44,405 nucleotides of DNA, from the NCBI GenBank assembly GCA_937946835.1, contig CALFAV010000022.1, forward strand, positions 1 to 44,405, read 5' to 3'. The translations under genes and the position numbers were made by a program. Shown here one piece after another: positions 16,954-25,696 of this stretch. The notes below the pieces were generated by a model, which had not been told where the DNA came from, ran no database searches, and was given only the letters and a program-made list of their open reading frames with translations. Numbering within the stretch: the stretch's first letter is position 1; each line of letters begins with the position of its first letter. Source of the DNA: an uncultured Verrucomicrobiae bacterium (lineage in GTDB: Bacteria; Verrucomicrobiota; Verrucomicrobiia; Limisphaerales; J093).

Positions 16954-18789
16954 TCACGGGTTTGGCGAGGCGGGCTGGAATTGCAGTTCGTAAAGCCGAC
17001 GGTAGGTGCCGTTGCGGGCCAGCAACTCCGCGTGCCGGCCGGTTTCCACGATTCGGCCCTCGGCCAGGACCACGATCAGGTCCGCGTGCAGCACGGTGGA
17101 GAGCCGGTGGGCCACGCAGATGGTCGTGCGCCCCTGCATGAGCGTGTCCAGGGCCTCCTGCACCAGGCGCTCGGACTCGGTGTCCAGCGCGCTGGTGGCC
17201 TCGTCGAGGATCAGAATGGGCGCGTCCCGCAGCAGGGCGCGGGCGATGGCCAACCGTTGGCGCTGCCCCCCGGACAAACTCACCCCACGCTCGCCGATCA
17301 CCGTGTCGTAGCCGGCCGGTTTTTCCAGGATGAACTCGTGGGCGTGGGCCGCCCGCGCGGCGCGCTCGATTTCCGCCTGGGTCGCCCCCGGCCGACCCAG
17401 TTCGATGTTCCGGCGAATGGTGTCGTTGAACAGGACGGTTTCCTGCGTGACCACGGCAATCTGGCGGCGCAGATCCCGGAGGGAGACTTCCCGCAGGTCC
17501 ACGCTGCCGATGCACACCCGGCCGGCGGTGGGATCGTAGAACCGCAGCAGCAGGTGCGTGAGCGTGGTTTTGCCCGCACCGCTGGCCCCGACCAGCGCCA
17601 CCAGCCGACCCGCCGGGATGGTGAGGTGGATGTCCCGCAACACCGGCCGGTCGCCGTAGTCAAAGTCCACATGCTCGAAGCGGATGTCCCGTCCCGCCGC
17701 GCGCAACGGCCGCGGGTGGGCCGGCTCGGGCAGGTCCGAGCGGGTGGCCAGCAGGGCGAACACCCGTTGGCTGGCGGCCCGGGCCTGAACCAGGCGGTTG
17801 TACACCTTCACCACCGTGCGGATGCGGGCGTACATGAGCATGATGGCCGTCACAAAGGCCATGAACCCGGCGGCGCTGGTGCGGGACTCCGCACCCAGGG
17901 CCACAAAGCCCAGCAACACCGCGGCGCCCACCGCGCCAAAGAACTCGATCAGCGGTCCGGGCAGTTCGCCGGCGCGCACCAGCCGCATGTACTGGCTGAT
18001 GAACCGGCTCATGTTCCGGCGGTAATCCGCGGCGGCGATCGGCTCGAGATTGTACGCCTGCACGATCCGCACCCCGCTCAGCGCCTCCTGCAGGCCCTGG
18101 AAGACCGTGGCCGTTTCGTTTTGCATCGCCACGGCCGCTTTGCGGATTTTCCGGGTATAGACAATCACCGGCACCAGACACACCGGGAAGATCAGCAGGG
18201 AAAGCCCGGTCAGGCGCGGTTGCTGGGTGACCTGGTAAATGACAAACGCGATCAGGGCCACCGGGTCTTTGATCACCGAAACCAGCGACTCGGCGAAGGA
18301 GGCCTGGAGCACACCCACGTCGTTGGCCAGGCGCGACATCAACTCCCCGGTGCTGGTCCGGGCATGGAAGCTCGGGGGCAACCGCAGCAGATGCTCGAAC
18401 AGCTGCCCGCGCAGGTCCGCCACCGCCCGCACCGCCACCCAGTGCAGCAGGTACTGGTGGAGGTAATTGACCACCCCGCGCCAGGCCATGACCGCGGGCA
18501 ACACCGCCACCACCGCCATCACCACCGGCAGCGTGGGCGCGGTGGCCAGGTGCTGAAGCCGCTCGCCCAGCCAGGCCGCCAGCCCGGGCAGGTAGGTGCC
18601 CAGTTGCGCCAGAGCCTGCTGGATTTCCGCGGCGCCGGTTTGGGGGAAAATCACCGCGAAAATGAAGTACACCGCCAGCACCACCAGCACCTCGTTCACC
18701 CCGGCGATCAGCCCCAAAAACACCCCCAGCGCCAGGCGCACCCGGTACGGGCGAGCCCACCGCAGCAACTGGCCGAGAAACTGGAACAT
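16954..18789 (-). CDS. MsbA-like ABC exporter (fused TM and ATPase domains)
   Basis: A 611-residue half-transporter from the ATG at 18789 (MFQFLGQLLRWARPYR). The upstream open frame is rejected because it has no conserved character. Six TM segments fill the first 330 or so residues, with the type-I exporter coupling motif TGELMSRLANDV. The nucleotide-binding domain carries Walker A GASGAGKTT (near 397-405), Q-loop VTQETVLFNDTIRRNI, signature LSGGQRQRLAIARALL, Walker B ILILDEATSALD and His switch VAHRLST. The family exports lipids, lipid A or peptides; an MsbA role is a guess from overall similarity. It lies 141 bp upstream of gspE on the same strand and may share its promoter. Confidence 0.9.
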   Translation of the reverse strand: MFQFLGQLLRWARPYRVRLALGVFLGLIAGVNEVLVVLAVYFIFAVIFPQTGAAEIQQALAQLGTYLPGLAAWLGERLQHLATAPTLPVVMAVVAVLPAVMAWRGVVNYLHQYLLHWVAVRAVADLRGQLFEHLLRLPPSFHARTSTGELMSRLANDVGVLQASFAESLVSVIKDPVALIAFVIYQVTQQPRLTGLSLLIFPVCLVPVIVYTRKIRKAAVAMQNETATVFQGLQEALSGVRIVQAYNLEPIAAADYRRNMSRFISQYMRLVRAGELPGPLIEFFGAVGAAVLLGFVALGAESRTSAAGFMAFVTAIMLMYARIRTVVKVYNRLVQARAASQRVFALLATRSDLPEPAHPRPLRAAGRDIRFEHVDFDYGDRPVLRDIHLTIPAGRLVALVGASGAGKTTLTHLLLRFYDPTAGRVCIGSVDLREVSLRDLRRQIAVVTQETVLFNDTIRRNIELGRPGATQAEIERAARAAHAHEFILEKPAGYDTVIGERGVSLSGGQRQRLAIARALLRDAPILILDEATSALDTESERLVQEALDTLMQGRTTICVAHRLSTVLHADLIVVLAEGRIVETGRHAELLARNGTYRRLYELQFQPASPNP

Positions 18790-18998
18790 GCCGGCGCCCC
18801 AGCTTGCCAAGTCCGGCCCCGGACTCGCGAGGTTTTTCCAGGAGCCAGCCTTGAATCGGGGGACCGCCGCGGCCCGCCCCCCCGCCGACGCGCCGCTCGT
18901 CCACGGCAGGCAATGGCAGGTAAAATCCCTCAAGCAAACAGACCCGGGTCCACGGCGGGCACTCCGCGCACGCGGTGAAAGGTCGCGCAGCGGTTAGT

Positions 18999-19178
18999 GC
19001 AGGCGCTCAGCCTGCCCCGGGCCGTGGTGGAACGCGGCCCTCCACCGGCAGGGCGTAGCGGCGCCCTACCCGGTAGGGCCGCGCTGCAGCGCGGCCACTG
19101 CTCCCGTGCCGGGAGCCTGCCACCGCAGTTCCACCGGGTTGGAAACCCGCAACACGGCAGACCGGAAGTCTGCGCTCC
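18999..19178. repeat. cluster of REP-like palindromic elements (cluster B)
   Basis: This fills most of the 550-bp gap between the divergent MsbA-like gene and the large secreted protein gene. Hairpins: GCAGGC/GCCTGC at 18999-19015; GGTGGA/TCCACC at 19026-19046; GCCCTAC/CCG/GTAGGGC at 19063-19079; a perfect 20-bp palindrome at 19077-19096; GCTCCC/GGGAGC at 19100-19116; GGGTT/GGA/AACCC at 19136-19148; GCAGAC/GTCTGC followed by GCTCC at 19157-19178. Several are the same modules as at 4040-4472, in the same relative order for the last two. I see nothing recognisable in 18790-18998 or 19179-19339 apart from the promoter space both genes must use. Confidence 0.8.
19077..19096. repeat. perfect 20-bp inverted repeat (cruciform-capable)
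   Basis: The sequence GGCCGCGCTG is followed directly by its exact reverse complement, giving a gapless 20-bp palindrome in the divergent intergenic region. It could be a dimeric protein-binding site or simply a fused pair of REP arms, since neighbouring elements share the GGCC/CGCGGCC ends. Confidence 0.9.
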
Positions 19179-19339
19179 GGCCAGCGGCGGGCCTCCGGTT
19201 TGCCGGGAAGCCAAACTGTGCCCTTCCGACCCGCGTCCCAAATCGGTGCTTCACAAAAAGTTGCACCGGGTGTAATTCCGTTGTGTCCTTCGCGCTCCAT
19301 GATCGGGCGCGCCGGGCGAAAAATCCAACTCACCAGCCT

Positions 19340-22300
19340 ATGCCAAACTGCAAGACCCGACGGTTCGTAAGCTTGGCGGCCGGCGCGCTCGCAGGGCTCA
19401 CCGCCCTGGGCGGCTCCGCCAATTACGACTTCAACACCGAGCCAAACCTCCAGTTTGTGCTCTCCCAAGCCGACGCCGGCTGGCGGCCGAGCGGCGGTGT
19501 AAACAACAGCGGTTACGTGGCGCTGTTTGATGCCATCAACGGTCAGTACGCCGCCGTGATGCTCCCGGACTTCGACGGCGGGTTGATCGTCAAGGCGTTC
19601 ACCTTCGAGGTGGACCTGCGGATCGGCAACGCCACCGGGAACGACGGCCGGCCGGCCGACGGCTTCAGCATCAACTATGCGCGGGCCAACGACCCGGTCG
19701 TTCAAATGCTGTCGCAGGAACCTCCCCAGGACCCGCGCAACGAGTTCGCCATCCCCGGCGCGCCCGAGGGCGGCACCACCACCGGGCTTTCGATCTGCTT
19801 CGACACCTGGAGCGGCAACACCTACCCCAGCGGCGAGGGCGACATCGAGGGCATCATCGTCCGCGTGGACAACGTGACCAAGGCCCGCGTGCCCATGCCG
19901 GTGCGCAACGGCGCGTGCGACAACCCCCAAAGCCTCCAAACCGGCCCCTACAATCCCGACCTGGCCGGCGCGCCCGATGAGTTGTGCTGGGCGCCGCTCA
20001 AGGTCGAGCTGGCCGAAAACGGCGAGCTGACCGTGACCTGGAAGGGCACCGTGATCGTGGACAAGGTGCAGACCGGCTTCCTGCCCAGCGCCGGTCGCAT
20101 CGTGCTGGCCGGCCGCACCGGCGGGGCCAACGAAAACACCCACATTGACAACCTGCGCATCACCACCATCCCGGCCGAGAAGGTCCTGTTCACCGGCGTG
20201 ACCGGCAACCCTTTCGGCTGCGTGGCCACGTTGGACGATGCCGGCCCGAGCGTGCTGGACCCCGCCACGGTGGTCTTCAAGTTCGACGGGACGGCGATTC
20301 CCAATGCCCAACTCCAAATCACCAAGAGCGGCACCACCACTTCGCTTCGGTACACCGCTCCCGCCCGGTTGAATCCCGGCAGCCAGCACACGGTGGAACT
20401 GGAGTTTGCCGACACCCGCGGGATTCGGGGTTCCGGCAGCGGCACGTTTACCGTGCCCGTGTACGTGGTCATTCCGGCCGCCTTTGCCGCCACCGGCGTC
20501 AACAAGAGCCAGCCCGGCTTCCTCATGCGCCCCTACGGCACCGAGGCCAACAACCCCAACAGCCTCCAATGGACCGAGGAACAACTGGAAGGCAAGCACG
20601 GGGACAACCTGGCCGACCTTTCCGGCGCGGATGCCAACGGCTTCTATGTCCGGGACACCGTGATCAACTTCGACATCGGCGCCGGCGCGGGCAACTTCCA
20701 GCAGCCGGACTTTCCCGACGAGCCGTTCCCCGGCTTCCCCGGCTCCCAAACCCGGGACAGCGGCACGGGCAACGCCGCCGAGGAGGTGTTGACCTACCTC
20801 GAATTCCCCGCCGCGGGGGTGTACCAGATGGGCGTCAACAGTGACGACGGCTTCCGCGTCTCCAGCGCCAAGAATCCGCGCGACAAGCTTGGCGTGGTCT
20901 GCGGCTTCTTCGACGGGGGGCGGGGCGCGGCGGACACGATCTTCACCCTCTTGGTGGAGCAGCCGGGCATCTACCCGTTCCGGCTCATCTGGCAGAACGG
21001 CGGCGGGGGCGCCAACCTGGAGTGGTTCACCATCCACGAGGGCCAGAAAATCCTCGTCAATGACACCTCCAACCCCAACGCCATCCGGGCCTACCGCACC
21101 AGCGCGGTCACCCCGGCTTACGTGAGCAACGTCAACCCGGGTCCCAACGCCACCGGCGTGGCGGCGGATGTCGAGATCACCGTGGGCATCACCCGCGGCA
21201 CCTCGGCCATTGACAACGGCTCGGTCCAAATGACCTTCGACGGCACGGCGGTCACGCCCACCGTGAGCACCGTGGGCAATGTCACCACCGTGCGCTATCC
21301 GGTCACCGGCCTCCTGCCGCCCAACAGTCAGCACCGGGTGAGCCTGAGTTTCAGGGACACCGCCTCACCCCCGGTCCAATACGACTACGCCTGGCAGTTC
21401 ACCGTGGCCCACTACGTGATCCTGCCCACCGCCCTGCGCAGCCCGCTGGGCAGCGAGGACCGCAGCAAGCCGGGTTTCAACGTGAAGACCTGGCAGCTCG
21501 AATCCCGCGGCAACACCCAGGCCAACAACAACGAATGGGCCGAGGGCGTGCTGGCCGGCCTGGTGGGACCCAACGTGGCCGACCTCACCGGCTTCGTGAA
21601 CGGCATCTACGCCGAGTCCGAAACCATCAACTATGCCCACACCGCCGGTGACCAGAACGGCAACTTCACCCCGGACCGCCAGCATCCCGGCATCCCGGGC
21701 CTCACCGGCAGCACGGACAACTACGAGTCCGAATTCCTCACCTACATCGCCTTCGAGCAGCCCGGGTTCTACACCATGGGCGTCAACAGCGATGACAACT
21801 TCCGCGTGACCGTGGCCGAAAAGGTCGGCCGCCAGTACCTGGAAGTGGTCGCGCCCGCGTCCATCGCCGGGGGCATGGCCGCCGTGACCACCTCCAGCGG
21901 CATGAACGTCGCCCCCGGCTTCGGCGGCCCGCTGCCCACCACCCCGATCGAGGGGGACGCCGTGTACGTGGACCTCGCCTGCGGCACCGCCCCGAACCCG
22001 ATCACCGAAGACCTCACCGGCAAGATCGCCGTCATCCTGCGCGGGGGCTGCACCTTCGTGGAGAAGTGCCGCAACGCCCAGGCCAAGGGCGCCATCGCCG
22101 TGGTCATCTGCAATCAGGAGGCCAACGCCGGCAACTTCCCCATCGTCATGGGCGGCGACGGCCCCGACATCACCATCCCGGTCATGATGGTGGATTACCC
22201 CGACGGCCAGAAGCTCATCAACAACGCCAACGCCGGCCTGCGCCTGCGCCTGGGCAAGGACACCGCCTTCCTGGTGGGTGAATTCAACGGCAACGGCCGC

Positions 22301-22660
22301 GGCGCCAGCGACACGCTCTTCTCGTTCGTGGTGCCGCAGGCGGGTGTTTATCCCTTCCGCTGCTTCTACATGCAGGGCGGCGGCGGCGCCAACGTCGAGT
22401 GGTTCACCGTGACCAAGGACGGCACCAAGGTCCTGCTCAACGACACCGCGCCCGGCGCACTGAAGACGTACCGCGCCCGCACCTTCGTGCCCGCGCCCAC
22501 CATCGCCATCGGCCGGCAGGGCAACAACGTGGTGATCAACTTCACCGGCACCCTCCAGGCCGCCGATGACATCACCGGGCCGTGGAGCGACGTGGCCGCC
22601 GGCAGTCCGTTCAACACGGCGCCCAGCGCCGCCAAGAAATTCTACCGGGCCAGGCAGTAA
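19340..22660 (+). CDS. large secreted lectin-like / PA14-like protein with inserted PA domain
   Basis: A 1106-residue exported protein. The start is the ATG at 19340 (MPNCKTRRFVSLAAGALAG), a Sec signal peptide; the open frame upstream runs through repeat elements. Residues 25-280 look like a concanavalin/L-type lectin fold (GFSINYARANDP, HIDNLRI). Two Ig-like modules follow (near 290-370 and 595-690), each before a PA14-like module marked by MGVNSDDxFRV and GGGGAN(L/V)EWF (near 385-583 and 697-1040). In the second copy an extra 140 or so residues separate the two halves and contain a protease-associated domain (LTGKIAVILRGGCTFVEKC, AIAVVICNQ). The C-terminus ends in ITGPWSDV...AAKKFYRARQ, a module seen in other secreted proteins of this group. 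A carbohydrate-binding or surface role is likely; no catalytic domain is evident. A strong terminator follows. Confidence 0.88.
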   Translation: MPNCKTRRFVSLAAGALAGLTALGGSANYDFNTEPNLQFVLSQADAGWRPSGGVNNSGYVALFDAINGQYAAVMLPDFDGGLIVKAFTFEVDLRIGNATGNDGRPADGFSINYARANDPVVQMLSQEPPQDPRNEFAIPGAPEGGTTTGLSICFDTWSGNTYPSGEGDIEGIIVRVDNVTKARVPMPVRNGACDNPQSLQTGPYNPDLAGAPDELCWAPLKVELAENGELTVTWKGTVIVDKVQTGFLPSAGRIVLAGRTGGANENTHIDNLRITTIPAEKVLFTGVTGNPFGCVATLDDAGPSVLDPATVVFKFDGTAIPNAQLQITKSGTTTSLRYTAPARLNPGSQHTVELEFADTRGIRGSGSGTFTVPVYVVIPAAFAATGVNKSQPGFLMRPYGTEANNPNSLQWTEEQLEGKHGDNLADLSGADANGFYVRDTVINFDIGAGAGNFQQPDFPDEPFPGFPGSQTRDSGTGNAAEEVLTYLEFPAAGVYQMGVNSDDGFRVSSAKNPRDKLGVVCGFFDGGRGAADTIFTLLVEQPGIYPFRLIWQNGGGGANLEWFTIHEGQKILVNDTSNPNAIRAYRTSAVTPAYVSNVNPGPNATGVAADVEITVGITRGTSAIDNGSVQMTFDGTAVTPTVSTVGNVTTVRYPVTGLLPPNSQHRVSLSFRDTASPPVQYDYAWQFTVAHYVILPTALRSPLGSEDRSKPGFNVKTWQLESRGNTQANNNEWAEGVLAGLVGPNVADLTGFVNGIYAESETINYAHTAGDQNGNFTPDRQHPGIPGLTGSTDNYESEFLTYIAFEQPGFYTMGVNSDDNFRVTVAEKVGRQYLEVVAPASIAGGMAAVTTSSGMNVAPGFGGPLPTTPIEGDAVYVDLACGTAPNPITEDLTGKIAVILRGGCTFVEKCRNAQAKGAIAVVICNQEANAGNFPIVMGGDGPDITIPVMMVDYPDGQKLINNANAGLRLRLGKDTAFLVGEFNGNGRGASDTLFSFVVPQAGVYPFRCFYMQGGGGANVEWFTVTKDGTKVLLNDTAPGALKTYRARTFVPAPTIAIGRQGNNVVINFTGTLQAADDITGPWSDVAAGSPFNTAPSAAKKFYRARQ

Positions 22661-22682
22661 ACGGCTCGCCGCTTGTCTCACC

Positions 22683-22715
22683 GGCCGGACGGGCAACCGT
22701 CCGGCCTTTTCTTTT
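22683..22715 (+). terminator. rho-independent terminator
   Basis: A perfect 10-bp GC-rich stem (22683-22692 with 22697-22706) with a 4-nt GCAA loop is followed by TTTTCTTTT, 22 bp after the stop of the secreted protein gene. The unpaired T-rich tail separates it from the REP-like hairpins nearby, which lack T-runs. Confidence 0.93.
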
Positions 22716-22822
22716 GCGGGAATAAAGCCCTTCGGCCGTGCGGCGGCGTGGCCTTACCAAGACAAGGTAGGGCGCCGCGGCGCCGGCGCCACTGGCCCGG
22801 GCGGCAGGATGCCCCCCTCGAC

Positions 22823-23005
22823 GGCAACCAAGATGGTTGCCGCCACGCCGGAGCGCCGGCTTCCCGCCGGCGAGCGGGGGGCCGGAGTGTAGTGGTTGGC
22901 GGATTGGAAACCCGCGATGCGGCAGACTGGAAGTCTCCGCTACAGCCTTCGGCGGGCGTCCCGTCTGGCAGGTTGTCGGGCCGCGGTGGAATGCGGCCCT
23001 CCACC
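22823..23005. repeat. cluster of REP-like palindromic elements (cluster C)
   Basis: This lies in the 470-bp gap between the terminator and the VOC gene. Hairpins: GGCAACC/GGTTGCC at 22823-22841; GGAGC plus GCCGGC/GCCGGC at 22850-22871; a degraded GCGGATT/GGA/AACCCGC at 22899-22920; GCAGACT/GGA/AGTCTCC followed by GCTAC at 22922-22943; GGTGGA/TCCACC at 22985-23005. Module order and spacer text between 22850 and 22943 parallel cluster A (4040-4165), so the whole composite is repeated, not just single hairpins. An additional imperfect GCCTTACC...GGTAGGGC pair lies near 22750-22772. Confidence 0.82.
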
Positions 23006-23130
23006 GGCGGGGCGCCGTGGTGTCGGCATCTCAACACGGCGGGCGCAAAAATGTTGTCCCTGCAGACGTCGCTCGCGCCGGAAAAGATTTGAGTTTCCCT
23101 GCCGTTGGCCGTAAACAGTCCGTCCCGTTT

Positions 23131-23502
23131 ATGCTTCCGGCCACCGAAATCGCCTTCAGTGCTTACGCGGTAAACGACATGGCCCGCGCCCGCGCGTTTT
23201 ACGAGGGGTCGTTGGGCCTGAAGCCCGCCACGGTGTTGGACCTGCCGGACGGACAATGGGTCGAGTACGAGCTGGGCCCCCACACCCTCGCCCTGGCCCG
23301 GGTGCCCGGCTGGAAACCCGGACCGGACGGGGGCGTAATCGCGTTGGAGGTGGCGGATTTTGACGCCACCGTGGCCGCGCTGAAATCCGCCGGCGTCCGC
23401 TTCCGCGCGGAGCCCTTCGCCACGCCGGTGTGTCGCATGGCCCTGGTCTTTGACCCGGAGGGCAACACCCTCTGTGTACATCAACGCCGCCCAACCGCCT
23501 GA
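23131..23502 (+). CDS. VOC (glyoxalase/bleomycin-resistance) superfamily protein
   Basis: A 123-residue single-module VOC protein. The start at 23131 ([16 protein letters not shown]) is chosen because upstream frame text is repeat-derived. It shows the usual pattern of beta strand, [17 protein letters not shown] helix, [13 protein letters not shown], a second half beginning [24 protein letters not shown], and [11 protein letters not shown] at the end. The positions that normally hold metal ligands (His in the first strand, Glu in the final NxIEL motif) appear as non-ligands (FSAY, TLCVH), so glyoxalase I chemistry is doubtful. Function unknown. It lies 26 bp upstream of sucD on the same strand. 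Confidence 0.85.
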   Translation: MLPATEIAFSAYAVNDMARARAFYEGSLGLKPATVLDLPDGQWVEYELGPHTLALARVPGWKPGPDGGVIALEVADFDATVAALKSAGVRFRAEPFATPVCRMALVFDPEGNTLCVHQRRPTA

Positions 23503-23528
23503 ACTGCCGAGCCGGCAGCCCTGCTCTC

Positions 23529-24428
23529 ATGTCCATTCTGGTCACTCCTGAAACCCGGGTGCTCATCCAGGGCATCACCGGCAGCTTCGGTGCGCGCCAC
23601 GCCCAATTGTCCCTCGAGTACGGCACCCGCGTGGTGGCCGGAGTCACCCCCGGCAAGGGGGGGCAGGTCTTCACCCATCAGGACGCCAAGGTCCCGATTT
23701 TCGACACCGTGGCCGAGGCCGTGCAGGCCACCGGCGCCACCGCCTCAGTGATCTTTGTGCCGGCGGCGTTTGCCGCGGATGCAATTTTGGAGGGGGCGGA
23801 TGCGGGCCTGGAACTGGTCGTGTGCATCACCGAGGGCATCCCGGTAAATGACATGCTGCGGGTCAAACGGGCCCTGGAGGGGCGTAAGACCCGGTTGATC
23901 GGGCCCAACTGCCCCGGGATTGTCACGCCGGGACCGGGTCCGGATTCCCGCGGGGGGTGCCGCCTGGGGATTGCGCCCGGCTACATTCATCGCCCGGGCC
24001 CTGTGGGGGTGGTGTCCCGCAGCGGCACCCTCACCTATGAAGCGGTGTGGCAACTGACCTGCCGGGGCGTGGGCCAGAGCACCTGCGTGGGCATCGGCGG
24101 CGACGCCGTGCCCGGGATGTCGCACCTGGACATCCTCAAGCTCTTCAACGACGACCCCGACACGCATGGCATCATCATGATCGGGGAGATCGGCGGCAGC
24201 GCCGAGGAAGAGGCCGCCGCCTGGATTCGGCGCCATTGCCGCAAACCCGTGGCCGCCTTCATTGCCGGCGCCACTGCCCCGCCGGGCCGTCGCATGGGCC
24301 ATGCCGGCGCCATTATCAGCGGCGGCCGGGGCACCGCCGCGGCCAAGATCGCCGCCCTGCGCGAGGCGGGCGTGGCCGTGGCCGAGACCCCGGCGGTCAT
24401 GGCCGACACGCTCTTGAAACTCCTGTAA
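23529..24428 (+). CDS. sucD: succinyl-CoA ligase (ADP/GDP-forming) alpha subunit SucD
   Basis: A 299-residue TCA-cycle enzyme subunit that binds CoA and carries the phosphohistidine. The Rossmann-like N-terminus [60 protein letters not shown] and [13 protein letters not shown] are all characteristic; His258 in GHAGAII is the phosphorylated residue. Compared with the usual ITPGECKIG segment there is a short extra loop (about six residues, around GPDSRG). The beta subunit gene sucC, normally just upstream, is absent here; a VOC gene takes its place, so sucC must be elsewhere. Confidence 0.95.
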   Translation: MSILVTPETRVLIQGITGSFGARHAQLSLEYGTRVVAGVTPGKGGQVFTHQDAKVPIFDTVAEAVQATGATASVIFVPAAFAADAILEGADAGLELVVCITEGIPVNDMLRVKRALEGRKTRLIGPNCPGIVTPGPGPDSRGGCRLGIAPGYIHRPGPVGVVSRSGTLTYEAVWQLTCRGVGQSTCVGIGGDAVPGMSHLDILKLFNDDPDTHGIIMIGEIGGSAEEEAAAWIRRHCRKPVAAFIAGATAPPGRRMGHAGAIISGGRGTAAAKIAALREAGVAVAETPAVMADTLLKLL

Positions 24429-24465
24429 CGCCCCGGGGGTGCCGGCCCCGGCGGGTCACCGGTCC

Positions 24466-25299
24466 GTGAATCTGTTGCACTTCCTGCTCAACTGCGCGGG
24501 GCTGGTGCTGTGGTGGTGTTGGCGGCCGGCCGGGTTTGAGCCGACGGGGGGGTGGCGATCCGGCCCTTTCCCCAACGTCCATTCCCTGCCCGCCGGCGGG
24601 CGCTGGGTGTTTCTGGCGGCCCTGGCGGTGTTGTTGACGGGCCGCGGCTGGTTGTACTGGCAACTGGGGCGGGAGGTGGACTGGATCGCCGCGCTGGACC
24701 TGGGCGCGGTGCGCCTGGACTTTCACAGCGGCCGGCCGGGGCGCATGGAGGTCTTTTCCCTGGTGAGTTTCGCCTTGTTCCTGGGGGCTTATTTCGCCTG
24801 GCTGCTCCTGTTGGCTGCGCTGAGTCGTGCCGACGCCCCGCCGCATCCCTGGCATCGGGCGATCACCGGCCAACTCGGCTGGTTGAACCGGCTGCCGGCG
24901 CCGGTGGCGCTGCTGCTGCCCGTGCTTCTGCTCGGCAGCGCGTGGGCGGCGGGCCATCCGCTGCTGGCCGACGCGGGGCTGGTGGCGCCGGCGCGACACC
25001 CGGCGCATCTGGTGCAGCAGGCGGGGGTGGTCGGTCTGGGCGCGGTGCTGGTCTGGGAACCGTTGGTGGTGGGGGTGCTCCTGTTGCACCTGCTCAACAG
25101 CCATCTTTACCTCGGCAACCACGAACTGCTCCGCGGGGTGAGCCACACCGGCCGTCAACTGCTCCGGCCCCTGGCGCGCCTGCCCCTGCGCACCAGCCGG
25201 TTTGATTTCACCCCCGTGCTGGGGCTGGGGCTGGCCCTGGCGGGCTTTGCGCTGCTCCGCGCGGGGCTGATCCGGCTTTTTCAGCGCCTGCCGCTGTGA
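24466..25299 (+). CDS. YggT-family membrane protein
   Basis: A 277-residue integral membrane protein with about six hydrophobic segments in two similar halves. The first half starts NLLHFLLNCAGLVLWW. The second ends in the YggT-type motif RPLARLPLRTSRFDFTPVLGLGLALAGFALL, matching the family pattern of Pro..iDlSPi followed by a hydrophobic segment. A GTG at 24466 gives the usual YggT-like N-terminus; another GTG at 24439 is possible. Its stop overlaps the DUF167/YggU gene by 4 bp, and yggT-yggU adjacency is widely conserved, which supports the assignment. YggT has been linked to osmotic tolerance and membrane or division complexes, but the role is not settled. Confidence 0.78.
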   Translation: MNLLHFLLNCAGLVLWWCWRPAGFEPTGGWRSGPFPNVHSLPAGGRWVFLAALAVLLTGRGWLYWQLGREVDWIAALDLGAVRLDFHSGRPGRMEVFSLVSFALFLGAYFAWLLLLAALSRADAPPHPWHRAITGQLGWLNRLPAPVALLLPVLLLGSAWAAGHPLLADAGLVAPARHPAHLVQQAGVVGLGAVLVWEPLVVGVLLLHLLNSHLYLGNHELLRGVSHTGRQLLRPLARLPLRTSRFDFTPVLGLGLALAGFALLRAGLIRLFQRLPL

Positions 25300-25598
25300 T
25301 TCCGGCCTGCCTCCAAGTGAGCGGCCGGGGCGAATTGCTCTTGCGCGTCAAGGTGCAACCCCGGGCCGCCCGCACCGCCCTGGCCGGGCTGCTGGGCCGG
25401 GAGTTGAAGGTGCGCGTGGCGGCGCCTCCGGTGGACGAGGCGGCCAATGAGGAGCTGTTGCGCTTTCTGGCCAAGACCCTCGATCTGCCGCGGGCTGCGG
25501 TCCAACTGGTTCACGGGCGCACCTGCGGGCACAAGGTGCTGGCCATCGTCGGAGTGCCCGCCGCCGAAGCCGCCCGCCGCCTGGGTCTGCTGTCCTGA
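25296..25598 (+). CDS. DUF167/YggU-family protein
   Basis: A 100-residue protein with the compact DUF167 pattern: LLLRVKVQPRAARTALAG, then LKVRVAAPPVDEAANEELLRFLAKTL and a closing VQLVHGRTCGHKVLAIVG. These correspond to the family motifs V.PnA....v, v.apPv.GkAN..l...la and G..sr.K.v.i. Some usually conserved residues vary (EAANEE where GKAN is common; GRTCGHK where G..SR.K is common). It begins with a GTG overlapping the YggT stop. Family members have no defined activity. Confidence 0.88.
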   Translation: MIPACLQVSGRGELLLRVKVQPRAARTALAGLLGRELKVRVAAPPVDEAANEELLRFLAKTLDLPRAAVQLVHGRTCGHKVLAIVGVPAAEAARRLGLLS

Positions 25599-25696
25599 AC
25601 CCCTCAAGCCGGCATTGCCAGCCGCCCCGCGTCGAAGCACAGTAACGGCGTGGCCGGAACCCCCGGCGCACGTCGGCAGAGGCAGACCTGGTCGCC

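Noticed and set aside
16981..18978. 665-residue plus-strand open frame opposite the MsbA-like exporter
   Set aside because: Antisense shadow; the minus strand has all ABC motifs.
19007..21334. 775-residue minus-strand open frame
   Set aside because: Antisense to the large secreted protein and ending in palindromic repeats; no domains.
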